A stretch of 64,000 nt of DNA from Alishewanella metallidurans (GTDB taxonomy: Bacteria > Pseudomonadota > Gammaproteobacteria > Enterobacterales > Alteromonadaceae), in the NCBI RefSeq assembly GCF_036983985.1, contig NZ_JALAHQ010000003.1, positions 310,001 through 374,000 of the forward strand, read 5' to 3'. Both the position numbers and the translations under genes were made by a program. Below, in pieces: positions 25,321 to 34,372 of the stretch (its first letter is position 1; each line of letters starts with the position of its first letter). The notes beneath the pieces were generated by a model that searched no databases, was not told the DNA's origin, and saw nothing but the letters and a program-made list of their open reading frames with translations.

Positions 25321-28145
25321 GCGACTACAAGCATACCCTGAATTTGCCAGAAACGGCTTTTGCGATGCGCGCCAATCTGGCGCAGCGTGAACCACAAATG
25401 CTGGCTAAATGGACCGAAGCAGACTTATACGGCAAAATTCGTGCAGCAAAAAAAGGCAAAAAAAGCTTTATTTTGCACGACGGCCCTCCGTACGCTAACG
25501 GCAATATTCACATTGGGCATGCTGTTAACAAAATATTGAAAGATATTATTGTTAAAGCTAAAACCTTGTCTGATTTTGATGCGCCCTATGTGCCAGGTTG
25601 GGATTGTCACGGCCTGCCTATCGAGTTGGTAGTAGAGAAAAAATACGGTAAACCCGGCGTTAAACTTACCGCTGCCGAATTTAGACAAAAATGCCGCGAA
25701 TATGCGGCAACGCAAATCGATGCACAGCGCACCGACTTTATTCGCTTAGGTGTACTGGGCGACTGGCAAAACCCATACCGCACTATGGACTTCGATTTTG
25801 AAGCCAATATCATTCGTTCATTAGCTAAAATTATCAGCAATGGTCACTTACAGCAGGGCTTTAAGCCGGTGCATTGGTGTACCGATTGCGGCTCGGCATT
25901 AGCGGAAGCTGAAGTCGAATATCAAGATAAGGTATCTCCGGCTATTGATGTGCGTTTTGCCTTAGTTGATGAAACCGCAGTTGATCGTTTTGATCATCCC
26001 GCAGATAAGCGTGGCAACGGTAAGGTATCGGTCGTTATTTGGACTACCACGCCGTGGACTATTCCCGCCAACCGAGCCGTGGCGTTAAATGCCAAGTTAG
26101 ATTACAGCTTAGTGCAAATTGAGCAGGGACCAAATGGTGCTGAGCGGTTAATTATTGCTACCGATCTTGTCAATGACGTAATGGCTCGTGCTGGCATAGA
26201 ACACTATCATGCATTAGGTTTTGCCAAAGGCGCTGCGCTTGAACTGGTGCAAGTTAAACACCCGTTATATGATTTTAATGTGCCCCTGATTATGGGTGAA
26301 CACGTTACAACGGAGTCGGGTACTGGTTGTGTGCATACTGCGCCTGGCCATGGTCAAGAAGACTTTATTGTTGGTAAATTATATAACTTAGAAGTGGCTA
26401 ACCCTGTGGGTGCCAATGGCGTTTATTTACCTGATACGCCGTTATTTGCTGGCCAGCATGTATTTAAGGCGAATGACAGTGTAGTTGAGGCATTACAAGA
26501 AGCCGGTGCTTTGTTGCTACATAAAGCCTTCAAACACAGCTACCCGCATTGCTGGCGCCACAAAACGCCAATTATTTTCCGTGCTACACCGCAGTGGTTT
26601 ATTAGCATGGATCAGCACGGTTTGCGTAAAACTTCATTAGAGCAAATTGAGCAAACCCGCTGGATCCCAGATTGGGGCCAGCAACGAATTGAAAAGATGG
26701 TTGCCGGTCGGCCAGACTGGTGTATTTCACGCCAGCGTACATGGGGCGTACCTATTGCGCTGTTTGTTGATAAAGATACCGGTGCGTTGCATCCAAATAC
26801 GGCTGCGTTAATGGAACAAGTTGCCAAGCTGGTTGAGAAAGACGGTATTCAAGCATGGTTTGATTTAGACGCTAAAACACTGATTGCCGCCGATGCTAAT
26901 CAGTATGTAAAAGTAACTGATACGCTAGATGTCTGGTTCGACTCTGGTGTAACTCATGCTTGCGTCATTGGCGTACGCGACGAGTTTGGCGGCGCTGATC
27001 AAGCCGATTTATATTTAGAAGGCTCGGATCAGCACCGTGGTTGGTTTATGTCGTCATTAATGACCGGCGTGAGCATTAAACACAAAGCACCCTATAAGCA
27101 GGTATTAACCCACGGTTTTACTGTAGATGGTGATGGCCGTAAAATGTCTAAATCATTGGGTAATGTGGTATCGCCGCAAGATGTAATGAACAAGCTGGGC
27201 GCCGATATTTTACGTTTATGGGTTGCCACCACTGATTACACCTCTGAAATGACCGTGTCAGATGAAATTTTAAATCGTGCCGCTGATAAATATCGACGCA
27301 TTCGTAATACCGCGCGGTTTTTATTAGCTAATTTAAATGGTTTTAACCCTAAAACCGATTTAGTGCCTTTTGAGCAAATGGTCGAATTAGATTTATGGGT
27401 CGTTAACCGTGCCGCTAAGCTGCAGCAAGAAATTGTCGATGCCTATGACAACTATCAGTTCCATCAGGTTAGTGGCAAGCTGATGAACTTCTGTACCGTA
27501 GAATTGGGTAGCTTCTATTTAGATGTGATTAAAGATCGTCAATATACCGCGCATACCGATGGTTTAGCCCGCCGTTCTTGTCAAACCGCGCTGTACCATA
27601 TTGCTCAAGCCATGGTGCGCTGGATGGCACCAATAATGAGCTTTACCGCACAGGAAATTTGGCAAGAACTGCCAGGTGAGCGCGACGAGTTTGTGTTTAC
27701 TGATGTATGGTATACCGGCTTTACGGGTTTAACCACTGGTAAATTTAGCGATGAATTTTGGCAGCAGTTATTGCAAGTTCGCGATGAAGTAAACAAAGTA
27801 TTGGAAGCTGCACGTCGTGAAGAAAAAATTGGCGCATCGTTACAAGCTGAGGTAACGCTGTACGCATCAGACGCTCTTGCCTCTGATCTGGCAAAATTAG
27901 GTGACGAATTACGCTTTGTGCTTATTACCTCAACCGCACAGGTTAGCACTGCAGCAGTACCAAGTGATGCAGTTAAAACCGAACTTGCCGGCTTAAGCGT
28001 GCATGTTGCTGCATCTAAAGGTGATAAGTGCGAGCGTTGTTGGCATCATCGCCACGACGTTGGCGCGAATGAGGCGCATCCAGGTTTATGCTTGCGCTGC
28101 GTAACCAACGTAGAAGGTGCTGGTGAGACGAGAGTGTTTGCTTAA
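25317..28145 (+). CDS. ileS: Isoleucyl-tRNA synthetase
   Basis: A 942-residue class I synthetase. The HIGH motif is in PPYANGNIHIGHAVNK near residue 58 and KMSKS in GRKMSKSLGNVV near 605. The editing domain lies between them (TTPWTIPANRAV and GTGCVHTAPGHG). The C-terminal zinc finger has CERCWHHR and LCLRCV. Length and layout fit the bacterial-type enzyme sensitive to mupirocin, though sensitivity cannot be read here. It overlaps ribF by four bases and lspA by one. Confidence 0.98.
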   Translation: MSDYKHTLNLPETAFAMRANLAQREPQMLAKWTEADLYGKIRAAKKGKKSFILHDGPPYANGNIHIGHAVNKILKDIIVKAKTLSDFDAPYVPGWDCHGLPIELVVEKKYGKPGVKLTAAEFRQKCREYAATQIDAQRTDFIRLGVLGDWQNPYRTMDFDFEANIIRSLAKIISNGHLQQGFKPVHWCTDCGSALAEAEVEYQDKVSPAIDVRFALVDETAVDRFDHPADKRGNGKVSVVIWTTTPWTIPANRAVALNAKLDYSLVQIEQGPNGAERLIIATDLVNDVMARAGIEHYHALGFAKGAALELVQVKHPLYDFNVPLIMGEHVTTESGTGCVHTAPGHGQEDFIVGKLYNLEVANPVGANGVYLPDTPLFAGQHVFKANDSVVEALQEAGALLLHKAFKHSYPHCWRHKTPIIFRATPQWFISMDQHGLRKTSLEQIEQTRWIPDWGQQRIEKMVAGRPDWCISRQRTWGVPIALFVDKDTGALHPNTAALMEQVAKLVEKDGIQAWFDLDAKTLIAADANQYVKVTDTLDVWFDSGVTHACVIGVRDEFGGADQADLYLEGSDQHRGWFMSSLMTGVSIKHKAPYKQVLTHGFTVDGDGRKMSKSLGNVVSPQDVMNKLGADILRLWVATTDYTSEMTVSDEILNRAADKYRRIRNTARFLLANLNGFNPKTDLVPFEQMVELDLWVVNRAAKLQQEIVDAYDNYQFHQVSGKLMNFCTVELGSFYLDVIKDRQYTAHTDGLARRSCQTALYHIAQAMVRWMAPIMSFTAQEIWQELPGERDEFVFTDVWYTGFTGLTTGKFSDEFWQQLLQVRDEVNKVLEAARREEKIGASLQAEVTLYASDALASDLAKLGDELRFVLITSTAQVSTAAVPSDAVKTELAGLSVHVAASKGDKCERCWHHRHDVGANEAHPGLCLRCVTNVEGAGETRVFA

Positions 28146-28633
28146 TGACGTTATTTAAAAACAGCGGTTGGCGCTTATGGTGGTTAATGCTGCTGGTGTT
28201 AGTGTTAGATCAACTAACTAAACAGATTGTTATTGCTAATATGCAGTTATTTGAGTCAATACCACTGTTACCGGTATTTAACTTAACTTATGTGCGAAAC
28301 CACGGCGCGGCATTCTCATTTTTGAGTGACGCCGGTGGCTGGCAGCGCTGGTTTTTTACTGCCATAGCGGTTGTCATCAGTGTGCTGCTTGCGGTGTGGT
28401 TAGCACGCAATAACAAAACTCAGCTAAAGCTTAATTTAGCGCTGAGTTTAGTATTAGCCGGAGCTATTGGCAATTTGATCGATCGCACCTTGTACGGTTA
28501 CGTTATCGACTTTTTGCACCTGCATTATCAAAATTGGCATTATCCGGCGTTTAATATTGCTGACTCGGCCATTTGTATCGGTGCCGTATTATTAATTTGG
28601 GACAGCTTTAGCAATAACGAGGTGAAAAAATGA
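28145..28633 (+). CDS. lspA: Lipoprotein signal peptidase
   Basis: A 162-residue inner-membrane aspartyl protease (signal peptidase II) with four membrane segments that cleaves prolipoprotein signal peptides. Conserved motifs: VLVLDQLTKQIV, NHGAAFSFLSDAGGW, GNLIDRTLYGYVIDFL (catalytic Asp) and FNIADSAICIGA (catalytic Asp). Targets in this window include MltF and the lipoprotein at 43377. It shares one base with ileS and overlaps fkpB by four bases. Confidence 0.97.
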   Translation: MTLFKNSGWRLWWLMLLVLVLDQLTKQIVIANMQLFESIPLLPVFNLTYVRNHGAAFSFLSDAGGWQRWFFTAIAVVISVLLAVWLARNNKTQLKLNLALSLVLAGAIGNLIDRTLYGYVIDFLHLHYQNWHYPAFNIADSAICIGAVLLIWDSFSNNEVKK

Positions 28634-29067
28634 ATGAGTCAGTAATAGGTGCAAATAGCACAGTAATTTTTCACTTTGATATTAAGCTATCTGACGGCAG
28701 CGCCGCAGAAAGTACTCGCGTACATAATAAACCCTCTAAAGTGCAAATGGGCGATACCAGTATATCGCCTGAGTTTGAAGCGCAGCTAACTGGCCTTAAA
28801 GCTGGCGATAAGAAAACCTTTACGCTGGCACCAGAGGACGCTTACGGTATGCCTAATTCAGATAATATTTACTATGTGGACCGTAGTAAGTTTTCGCCTG
28901 ATGCACCGGCAGAAGTGGGCGCAATTATTGGTTTTACTATGCAAGATGGTTCTGAAATCCCAGGCTTAGTGCGTGATGTGGTTGGTGAATCCGTCACAAT
29001 AGATTTTAACCATCCGCTAGCGGGACAAACACTGACATTTAGTGTCGAAATAATACAGGTAAGCTAA
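28630..29067 (+). CDS. fkpB: FKBP-type peptidyl-prolyl isomerase FkpB (SlpA-like)
   Basis: A 145-residue FKBP of SlpA type with an inserted IF (chaperone) domain. The start (ANSTVIFHFDIKLSDGSAAES) and the segment LKAGDKKTFTLAPEDAYG match the family. The lspA-fkpB-ispH order is the usual gammaproteobacterial one. It has an ATG overlapping the lspA stop by four bases. Confidence 0.93.
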   Translation: MNESVIGANSTVIFHFDIKLSDGSAAESTRVHNKPSKVQMGDTSISPEFEAQLTGLKAGDKKTFTLAPEDAYGMPNSDNIYYVDRSKFSPDAPAEVGAIIGFTMQDGSEIPGLVRDVVGESVTIDFNHPLAGQTLTFSVEIIQVS

Positions 29068-29070
29068 ATT

Positions 29071-30000
29071 ATGGATATTTTGTTAGCCAATCCGCGTGGT
29101 TTTTGTGCCGGTGTCGACCGAGCTATTAGCATTGTTGAACGTGCGCTTGAATTATATGAACCGCCAATTTATGTGCGCCACGAAGTGGTACATAACAAAT
29201 TTGTAGTCGATGGCCTACGCCGCCGTGGCGCGGTATTTGTGGATGAGCTAAATGAAGTACCGGATGGCAACATTGTTATTTTTAGCGCACACGGTGTTTC
29301 TCAAGCCGTGCGTGAAAACGCGAAGCAACGTGGTTTAAAAGTATTTGATGCGACCTGCCCACTAGTAACCAAAGTGCATATGGAAGTCACTCGTGCCAGC
29401 CGCAAGGGTATCGAGTGTATTTTAATAGGCCACGCCGGACACCCTGAAGTTGAAGGTACTATGGGCCAGTACGACAATTCTGCTGGTGGTATTTATTTAG
29501 TTGAGTCGGTAGAAGATGTTGCGGCGCTTGTTGTTAAAAACCCAGCGCAATTATGTTTTAGTAGCCAAACCACGTTATCAGTTGATGACACTGCTGATGT
29601 CATTGACGCCTTACGTCAACGCTTTCCTGATATTGAAGGACCGCGCAAAGATGATATTTGCTATGCCACACAAAATCGGCAAGACGCCGTGCGTGATTTA
29701 GCCAGTAAAGCCGATTTACTGTTAGTAGTTGGCGCAAAGAACAGTAGTAATTCAAACCGGTTACGCGAACTTGCCGACAAAATGGGGTGTACGGCGTATT
29801 TAATAGATACTGCCGATGATATTCAACAGGCATGGTTAAATGGCGTAAAAGCCGTCGGCGTAACCGCTGGCGCGTCAGCACCTGAAGTACTAGTACAGCA
29901 GGTTGTTAAACAATTACAGCAATGGGGCGGAAAAACTTTAACCGAAAACCCCGGCCGCGAAGAAAATGTAGTATTTGCCATTCCGGTAGAGTTGCGATAA
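29071..30000 (+). CDS. ispH: 4-hydroxy-3-methylbut-2-enyl diphosphate reductase
   Basis: A 309-residue iron-sulfur enzyme for the last step of the MEP isoprenoid pathway, reducing HMBPP to IPP and DMAPP. The three cluster cysteines are in NPRGFCAGVDRAI (Cys12), DATCPLVTKVH (about 96) and ICYATQNRQ (about 197). The active-site HEVVHN and GHPEVEGT are present. It closes the ribF-ileS-lspA-fkpB-ispH operon. The next gene, a sensor kinase, starts 32 bases later and may be read through. Confidence 0.97.
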   Translation: MDILLANPRGFCAGVDRAISIVERALELYEPPIYVRHEVVHNKFVVDGLRRRGAVFVDELNEVPDGNIVIFSAHGVSQAVRENAKQRGLKVFDATCPLVTKVHMEVTRASRKGIECILIGHAGHPEVEGTMGQYDNSAGGIYLVESVEDVAALVVKNPAQLCFSSQTTLSVDDTADVIDALRQRFPDIEGPRKDDICYATQNRQDAVRDLASKADLLLVVGAKNSSNSNRLRELADKMGCTAYLIDTADDIQQAWLNGVKAVGVTAGASAPEVLVQQVVKQLQQWGGKTLTENPGREENVVFAIPVELR

Positions 30001-30032
30001 TCGACGGCCACATTAAGTAGGAGCCGACACAA

Positions 30033-31049
30033 ATGCCGAGCGCGTTACCTGCGTTAAAACTGCCTCATTTATGTCACAGCCGGTTCTTAATTCGGGTTAT
30101 CGTATTATCACAAGCTGTAGCTGTGGTGTTGGCTTTTGCGCCTGGTATTGCTACCGATGTATGGTACCGGCTTGGCCTAATTAGTTTATTTGTGCATTGG
30201 GTTGTGCTGCTAAGTATCGGTTGCTTATGTTGGTTGCGGCCACATTTAAATAAATTGCCAGCAATGACTATTCTAGTTAGCTGCACACTGATTTTTATTT
30301 GTGTCACAGTGTTAATTAGTGCTTTGGCTTATCATTGGCTACACGCTCAAAGTTGGCCTTTAGCGCAAAGTTTAACGGTGTTTTTATTATCAAATAGTAT
30401 GATTGCATTTATTGTTAGTATCATTGCTATTCAGTTTTTTATTATGCACGGCGAACACAGCGAGCAACTGGCTGCACAAAATCGCGCAGAGCTGAGCGCG
30501 TTGCAGGCACGCATCCAACCACACTTCTTATTTAATAGTTTAAATACCGTTGCCGAATTAACACAAATAGACGCCAATGCCGCAGAGAAAGCATTGTTAG
30601 ATTTAGCCGCTTTATTTCGTGCAGCATTGCATGTTGGTGAAGCTGTTCTGTTAGAGCAAGAGTTGCAACTAACAAAGCAATATTTATCGTTAGAACAATG
30701 GCGTTTAGGCGAGCGTATGCAAGTAGAGTGGCAGCTACCCGACGTATTGCCGCAGATAAATATTCCTGCATTAACTATTCAGCCATTACTTGAAAATGCG
30801 GTGCGTCATGGTATTGAAAGTTGTCATGACAAAGCGACGTTAGTAATTCAACTTTTAGAATCACGCTCTGCTGTTACCTTGGTTGTAACAAATCCTTTTC
30901 GCCAGCTAAGTACAAATAGACCTAAAAATGGTATTGCTATTGAAAATATTCGCCAGCGCTTAAAGCTGCATTATGGCCAAGGCGCAAGTTTAACTTATAG
31001 CGTTACCGACAATTTATTTCGCGTTAAACTAGTGCTGCCAATACTTTAG
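30033..31049 (+). CDS. LytS/AlgZ-type sensor histidine kinase
   Basis: A 338-residue kinase with four membrane segments in its N-terminal half (about residues 20-140) and no large periplasmic domain. The PF06580-type phosphoacceptor is His164 in RIQPHFLFNSLN, followed by a coiled linker, the N-box PLLENAVRHGIE and the G-box-like GIAIENIRQRL. This is the family of AlgZ/FimS and LytS. A TAGGAG site precedes the ATG. It is paired with the LytTR regulator 12 bases downstream, immediately ahead of the minor pilin cluster. Confidence 0.9.
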   Translation: MPSALPALKLPHLCHSRFLIRVIVLSQAVAVVLAFAPGIATDVWYRLGLISLFVHWVVLLSIGCLCWLRPHLNKLPAMTILVSCTLIFICVTVLISALAYHWLHAQSWPLAQSLTVFLLSNSMIAFIVSIIAIQFFIMHGEHSEQLAAQNRAELSALQARIQPHFLFNSLNTVAELTQIDANAAEKALLDLAALFRAALHVGEAVLLEQELQLTKQYLSLEQWRLGERMQVEWQLPDVLPQINIPALTIQPLLENAVRHGIESCHDKATLVIQLLESRSAVTLVVTNPFRQLSTNRPKNGIAIENIRQRLKLHYGQGASLTYSVTDNLFRVKLVLPIL

Positions 31050-31061
31050 GAGCTTATTACT

Positions 31062-31763
31062 ATGAGAGTATTGATCGTTGATGATGAGCCTTTAGCTCGC
31101 GCCAGAATAAAGCGTTTACTGCTACAACAGCCTAGTTATGAATACGTTGGTGAAGCTGGAGATGCAGTGCAAGCGCTACAGATGGCAAAGCAGCTGAAAC
31201 CAGATTTAATGCTTATCGATATAGAAATGCCAAATACAGATGGTATTAGCTTAGCTTGCCAGTTAGATGGATTAAGCAAAGTGCCTGCAGTCATTTTTGT
31301 TACGGCCCATGCTGAGCACGCGCTAGAGGCTTACCGCGCCTCGCCGTTGGACTATATTTTAAAGCCGGTATCTGCTGAGCGGTTATTTGAGGCATTGCTG
31401 CGGGTAAAAAGTAAGCTAATTACTCCATCTAAGCCAGCGAAGCTGAGCTATACGATTGGGGCCGTAACAAAGCAGCTTGTGGTTGCCGAAATTCTATATT
31501 GCACCGCCGATGATAAGTATGTGCGTGTTATTACAACTAGTACTGAAGCAATCATCGACCAAAGTTTAAACCAATTACAACAAGTCCTGCCTGCGCAGTT
31601 TATACGTTCGCATCGTAATACGTTAATTAACTTAGATTACTTTCAGAGTTTACATACTGCTGTTGATGGGAAAACTTACATCAAGCTACAGGGTGTTGAC
31701 AATAAGTTGAATGTATCTAGACGCGCCTTAGCAAATGTTAAACAAGCTCTGAAACTCATCTAA
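31062..31763 (+). CDS. LytTR-family response regulator (AlgR-like)
   Basis: A 233-residue response regulator. The receiver domain has the acidic pocket VDDEP, the phosphoacceptor Asp53 in LMLIDIEMPNTDG, and Lys in LDYILKPVSAERL. The C-terminal LytTR DNA-binding domain (about 125-233) includes CTADDKYVRV and RSHRNTLINLDYFQSL. In Pseudomonas, AlgZ-AlgR activates the fimU-pilVWXY1Y2E minor pilin operon. Here the same two families sit 120 bases before fimT-pilVWXY1E, so control of that operon is a strong inference. The gap 31764-31882 has no clear binding site. Confidence 0.92.
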   Translation: MRVLIVDDEPLARARIKRLLLQQPSYEYVGEAGDAVQALQMAKQLKPDLMLIDIEMPNTDGISLACQLDGLSKVPAVIFVTAHAEHALEAYRASPLDYILKPVSAERLFEALLRVKSKLITPSKPAKLSYTIGAVTKQLVVAEILYCTADDKYVRVITTSTEAIIDQSLNQLQQVLPAQFIRSHRNTLINLDYFQSLHTAVDGKTYIKLQGVDNKLNVSRRALANVKQALKLI

Positions 31764-31882
31764 TATAACCGCTCATCAGTGAAATAGGCCGCTTATCCTT
31801 GCGGTACTTGCTTGTGTACCCACCTTCGATTATTTGTGACAATATTAAAAGTACATTTAATTAAAGACAAGCGGCGGCACAA

Positions 31883-32461
31883 GTGCTTAAAAACATAAAT
31901 ATCAAGAAGTCGACCGGGTTTACACTCATTGAAATGATGGTAACGGTGGCCGTTGTGGCCATTACCTTAACCGTTGCGGTGCCAAGTTTTACTGGTCTAA
32001 TTAATGGAAATCGCTTATCTGGTCAAGCAAATGAAATTATTGCCGCATTTATTTTAGCTAGAACTGAAGCGGTGAAGCAAAATCAGGTCGTAGTGCTATG
32101 CCATAGTAGCGATGGCGCCAGTTGCTCTGCGGCCACCGCTAATGGTTGGAGCGGGTGGTTAGTGGCGCGTCAAGCCATACTTACTGCGCCAGGAACCGTC
32201 GTGATTGCCAGTGGTAAAATTAATTCTGGCCGAGTTACTACCTTAGGCAGCCCCAGTATTTCTGGCGCGTCAGATGTGGTGCGCTTTACGCCGCAAGGAT
32301 TGGCAAGGTCGAGTAATAATGGCGCCTTAAATGCGATACTGCGTGTTTGTATTGCCAATATTGATAATAACGTGCGTGACGTAGAGCTTCGTTCTGGGGG
32401 CCGAACCCGTATTCGTCAAGGTACTAGCGCAAATTGCAGCGCACCAGCAAACCCAGCTTAG
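31883..32461 (+). CDS. fimT: Minor type IV pilin FimT/GspH-like
   Basis: A 192-residue prepilin. The leader MLKNINIKKSTG is cleaved before FTLIEMMVTVAVVAITLTVA (Phe+1, Glu+5), followed by a GspH-type globular domain with late cysteines. FimT-like pilins act in pilus assembly priming and, in some species, DNA binding for uptake. The start is GTG at 31883, the only codon giving a full leader, with a weak ribosome binding site. It is the first gene of the first minor pilin cassette. Confidence 0.88.
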   Translation: MLKNINIKKSTGFTLIEMMVTVAVVAITLTVAVPSFTGLINGNRLSGQANEIIAAFILARTEAVKQNQVVVLCHSSDGASCSAATANGWSGWLVARQAILTAPGTVVIASGKINSGRVTTLGSPSISGASDVVRFTPQGLARSSNNGALNAILRVCIANIDNNVRDVELRSGGRTRIRQGTSANCSAPANPA

Positions 32462-32476
32462 TAGGTGAGATAGAAG

Positions 32477-32890
32477 ATGAAATATAATTTGAATAAGCAG
32501 CATGGGGTTACGCTAATTGAAGTGCTAGTGTCTGTGCTTGTGCTAGGTATTGGTTTGCTGGGCGTAGCCGGATTACAAACAAGCAGTATGAAAAATACGA
32601 ATAGTTCTTACGAGCGCACAATGTCGGTAATACTTACCGAAACCTTAGCCGAATTAATGCGTTCAAATCCAGCTATATCACGTACTGGCGGTTATGAGTT
32701 AACTGATTGCGTGGGTAGCCAGGCTCTGGGTACGTCTGATTGGGTTCTCAGTGTGAAATCAGCCACGACCGCAGACACTTGCCCAAAAGTTGAATGGGAC
32801 GCTTCGGCTGATCGCTACACGGTAACTATAAATTGGTCAGATCAGCGCTTAAACGCAGGAAACTCAATTGTTATGCAGGTTATGCCATGA
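32477..32890 (+). CDS. pilV: Minor pilin PilV
   Basis: A 137-residue prepilin: MKYNLNKQHG then VTLIEVLVSVLVLGIGLLGV, with Glu+5. PilV-type proteins join PilW, PilX and PilE in the priming complex at the pilus tip. It overlaps pilW by four bases (ATGA). The globular part is short, with two cysteines. Confidence 0.9.
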   Translation: MKYNLNKQHGVTLIEVLVSVLVLGIGLLGVAGLQTSSMKNTNSSYERTMSVILTETLAELMRSNPAISRTGGYELTDCVGSQALGTSDWVLSVKSATTADTCPKVEWDASADRYTVTINWSDQRLNAGNSIVMQVMP

Positions 32891-33858
32891 AATATTCAAC
32901 CGTCACCTCTTCACACAAGATAGCCGGCTTTTCATTAACCGAACTAATGATCGCTATGGTACTTGGTCTATTAATTTTAGGTGGGGTACTGGGTGTGTTT
33001 ATGGCCAACCAGACCACAAGCCGGGTTAATACCTCGTTATCTGAAGTGCAAAATACCGCACGAATTGCATTTCAGCTTATGTCAAAAGATATGCGTAACG
33101 CGGGTTTTAGTGGTTGCGGTAATCCTGTGCGGGTAGTTAATGTGCTTAACGTGGCGCAGCCTTGGGCTGATTGGAATGATGGGATCCGCGGGTTTTCGGC
33201 GCCAGTTGCTGCAATTAACGGTGTTACACCCAGCTTAGGTACTGACGCTGTTCGTTTAATGTATGGTTCTGGTGTGAGCAATAGCGTTAATAATCATAAT
33301 GCTACCAATGCTCTGTTTACGCTTACTAATCCGCCTATTCTAAATGCTTTAGATATAGCCATGGCCTGCGATGATACATTAACTACTATTTTCCAAGTAG
33401 GGGTCGTAAATAGTGTAGCTAACACTATTAGCTATAAAATTGCCAATGCACCACTTAATTGTACTGAAAACTTTGGTTTTATTAGTCCATATAATTGTGC
33501 TGCCGCTCCTGCCCGAAACTTTCCAAGCACCGCAATGATTATGCGCTTTGAATCAGTAGCTTGGTTTGTTGCACCAAGTGCTGATGACCGCCAAGTTAAA
33601 TCTTTATATCGTGCGGCCTTGGTGGGCTCTAGGCAGATTAACGAAGAAATATTATTTGGCGTATCAGGTTTGCAACTGCGCTATATGGACGCCAGTACAA
33701 GGCAATTTAGCGCGGCAAGTGCAGTAATAAATTGGGGTGATATTGTTGCTGTTAGTGTAACGCTAACTCTAGATGATGCAGTGTTACAGCAACTAGATTT
33801 GCTGGAAGATGCAAAGCAGATCAATTTTTTAGTCACACTTAGAAATAGAGTGGGGTAA
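32887..33858 (+). CDS. pilW: Minor pilin PilW
   Basis: A 323-residue prepilin with leader ending IAG before FSLTELMIAMVLGLLILGG, then a large globular domain. The start is the ATG at 32887, overlapping the pilV stop; the frame is open further upstream but only within pilV. It is larger than PilV and PilX, as usual for PilW, and belongs to the tip priming complex. The segment RIAFQLMSKDMRNAGFSGCG is a typical PilW hallmark. Confidence 0.92.
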   Translation: MKYSTVTSSHKIAGFSLTELMIAMVLGLLILGGVLGVFMANQTTSRVNTSLSEVQNTARIAFQLMSKDMRNAGFSGCGNPVRVVNVLNVAQPWADWNDGIRGFSAPVAAINGVTPSLGTDAVRLMYGSGVSNSVNNHNATNALFTLTNPPILNALDIAMACDDTLTTIFQVGVVNSVANTISYKIANAPLNCTENFGFISPYNCAAAPARNFPSTAMIMRFESVAWFVAPSADDRQVKSLYRAALVGSRQINEEILFGVSGLQLRYMDASTRQFSAASAVINWGDIVAVSVTLTLDDAVLQQLDLLEDAKQINFLVTLRNRVG

Positions 33859-33860
33859 GT

Positions 33861-34367
33861 ATGCACACAAGTCATTTTAAGCAGAAAGGTGTGGCATTAG
33901 TTGTTAGCTTACTATTATTAGTAGCAATTACATTACTTGCTTTGAGCAGTATTAAACGCACAACATTACAAGAGAAAATGACGGCAAATTTATATGATAA
34001 GCAGTTAACACAGCAACAGGTTGAGGCGGCGCTACTTGAAGCAGAACGGCGATTAAATGTACTAGACCCTGTTGCCTTAGCCTTTGTTTTTCCAATACCG
34101 GCGGCCACACAAGTAGATCGTTGGACGTTAGCTAATCCTGGTGCGCCAAATTGGCAAAATGCGAGTGCAATCAACGTAGGTATGGCAAACCCAGCTAGCT
34201 ATATTGTCGAATATATGGGCGATTGGCCCGATCCAGATTTTCCTGACTGCGATAGTGCAACAACGCCGCCACGAGGTTGTTTGTCACCCACTTTTAGAAT
34301 AACCGCGCGAACTCAAGATGACGATGGCCGAGCGGCTGTAATAATGCAAACGATTTGGCGGAGATAA
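33861..34367 (+). CDS. pilX: Minor pilin assembly protein PilX
   Basis: A 168-residue PilX-type protein. The N-terminus KQKGVALVVSLLLLVAITL resembles PilX, whose hydrophobic helix lacks the usual Glu+5. The following segment RTTLQEKMTANLYDKQLTQQ is conserved in PilX proteins. It starts two bases after pilW stops and overlaps no downstream frame seriously; pilY1 begins 5 bases after its stop. Confidence 0.9.
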   Translation: MHTSHFKQKGVALVVSLLLLVAITLLALSSIKRTTLQEKMTANLYDKQLTQQQVEAALLEAERRLNVLDPVALAFVFPIPAATQVDRWTLANPGAPNWQNASAINVGMANPASYIVEYMGDWPDPDFPDCDSATTPPRGCLSPTFRITARTQDDDGRAAVIMQTIWRR

Positions 34368-34372
34368 CTGCG

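Noticed and set aside
31788..31804. Terminator after the LytTR gene
   Set aside because: CCGC and GCGG form only a 4-bp stem with an 8-base loop and no T-tract.
32833..32886. Longer N-terminus for pilW
   Set aside because: It lies inside pilV and would spoil the prepilin leader; the ATGA overlap at 32887 is the normal start.
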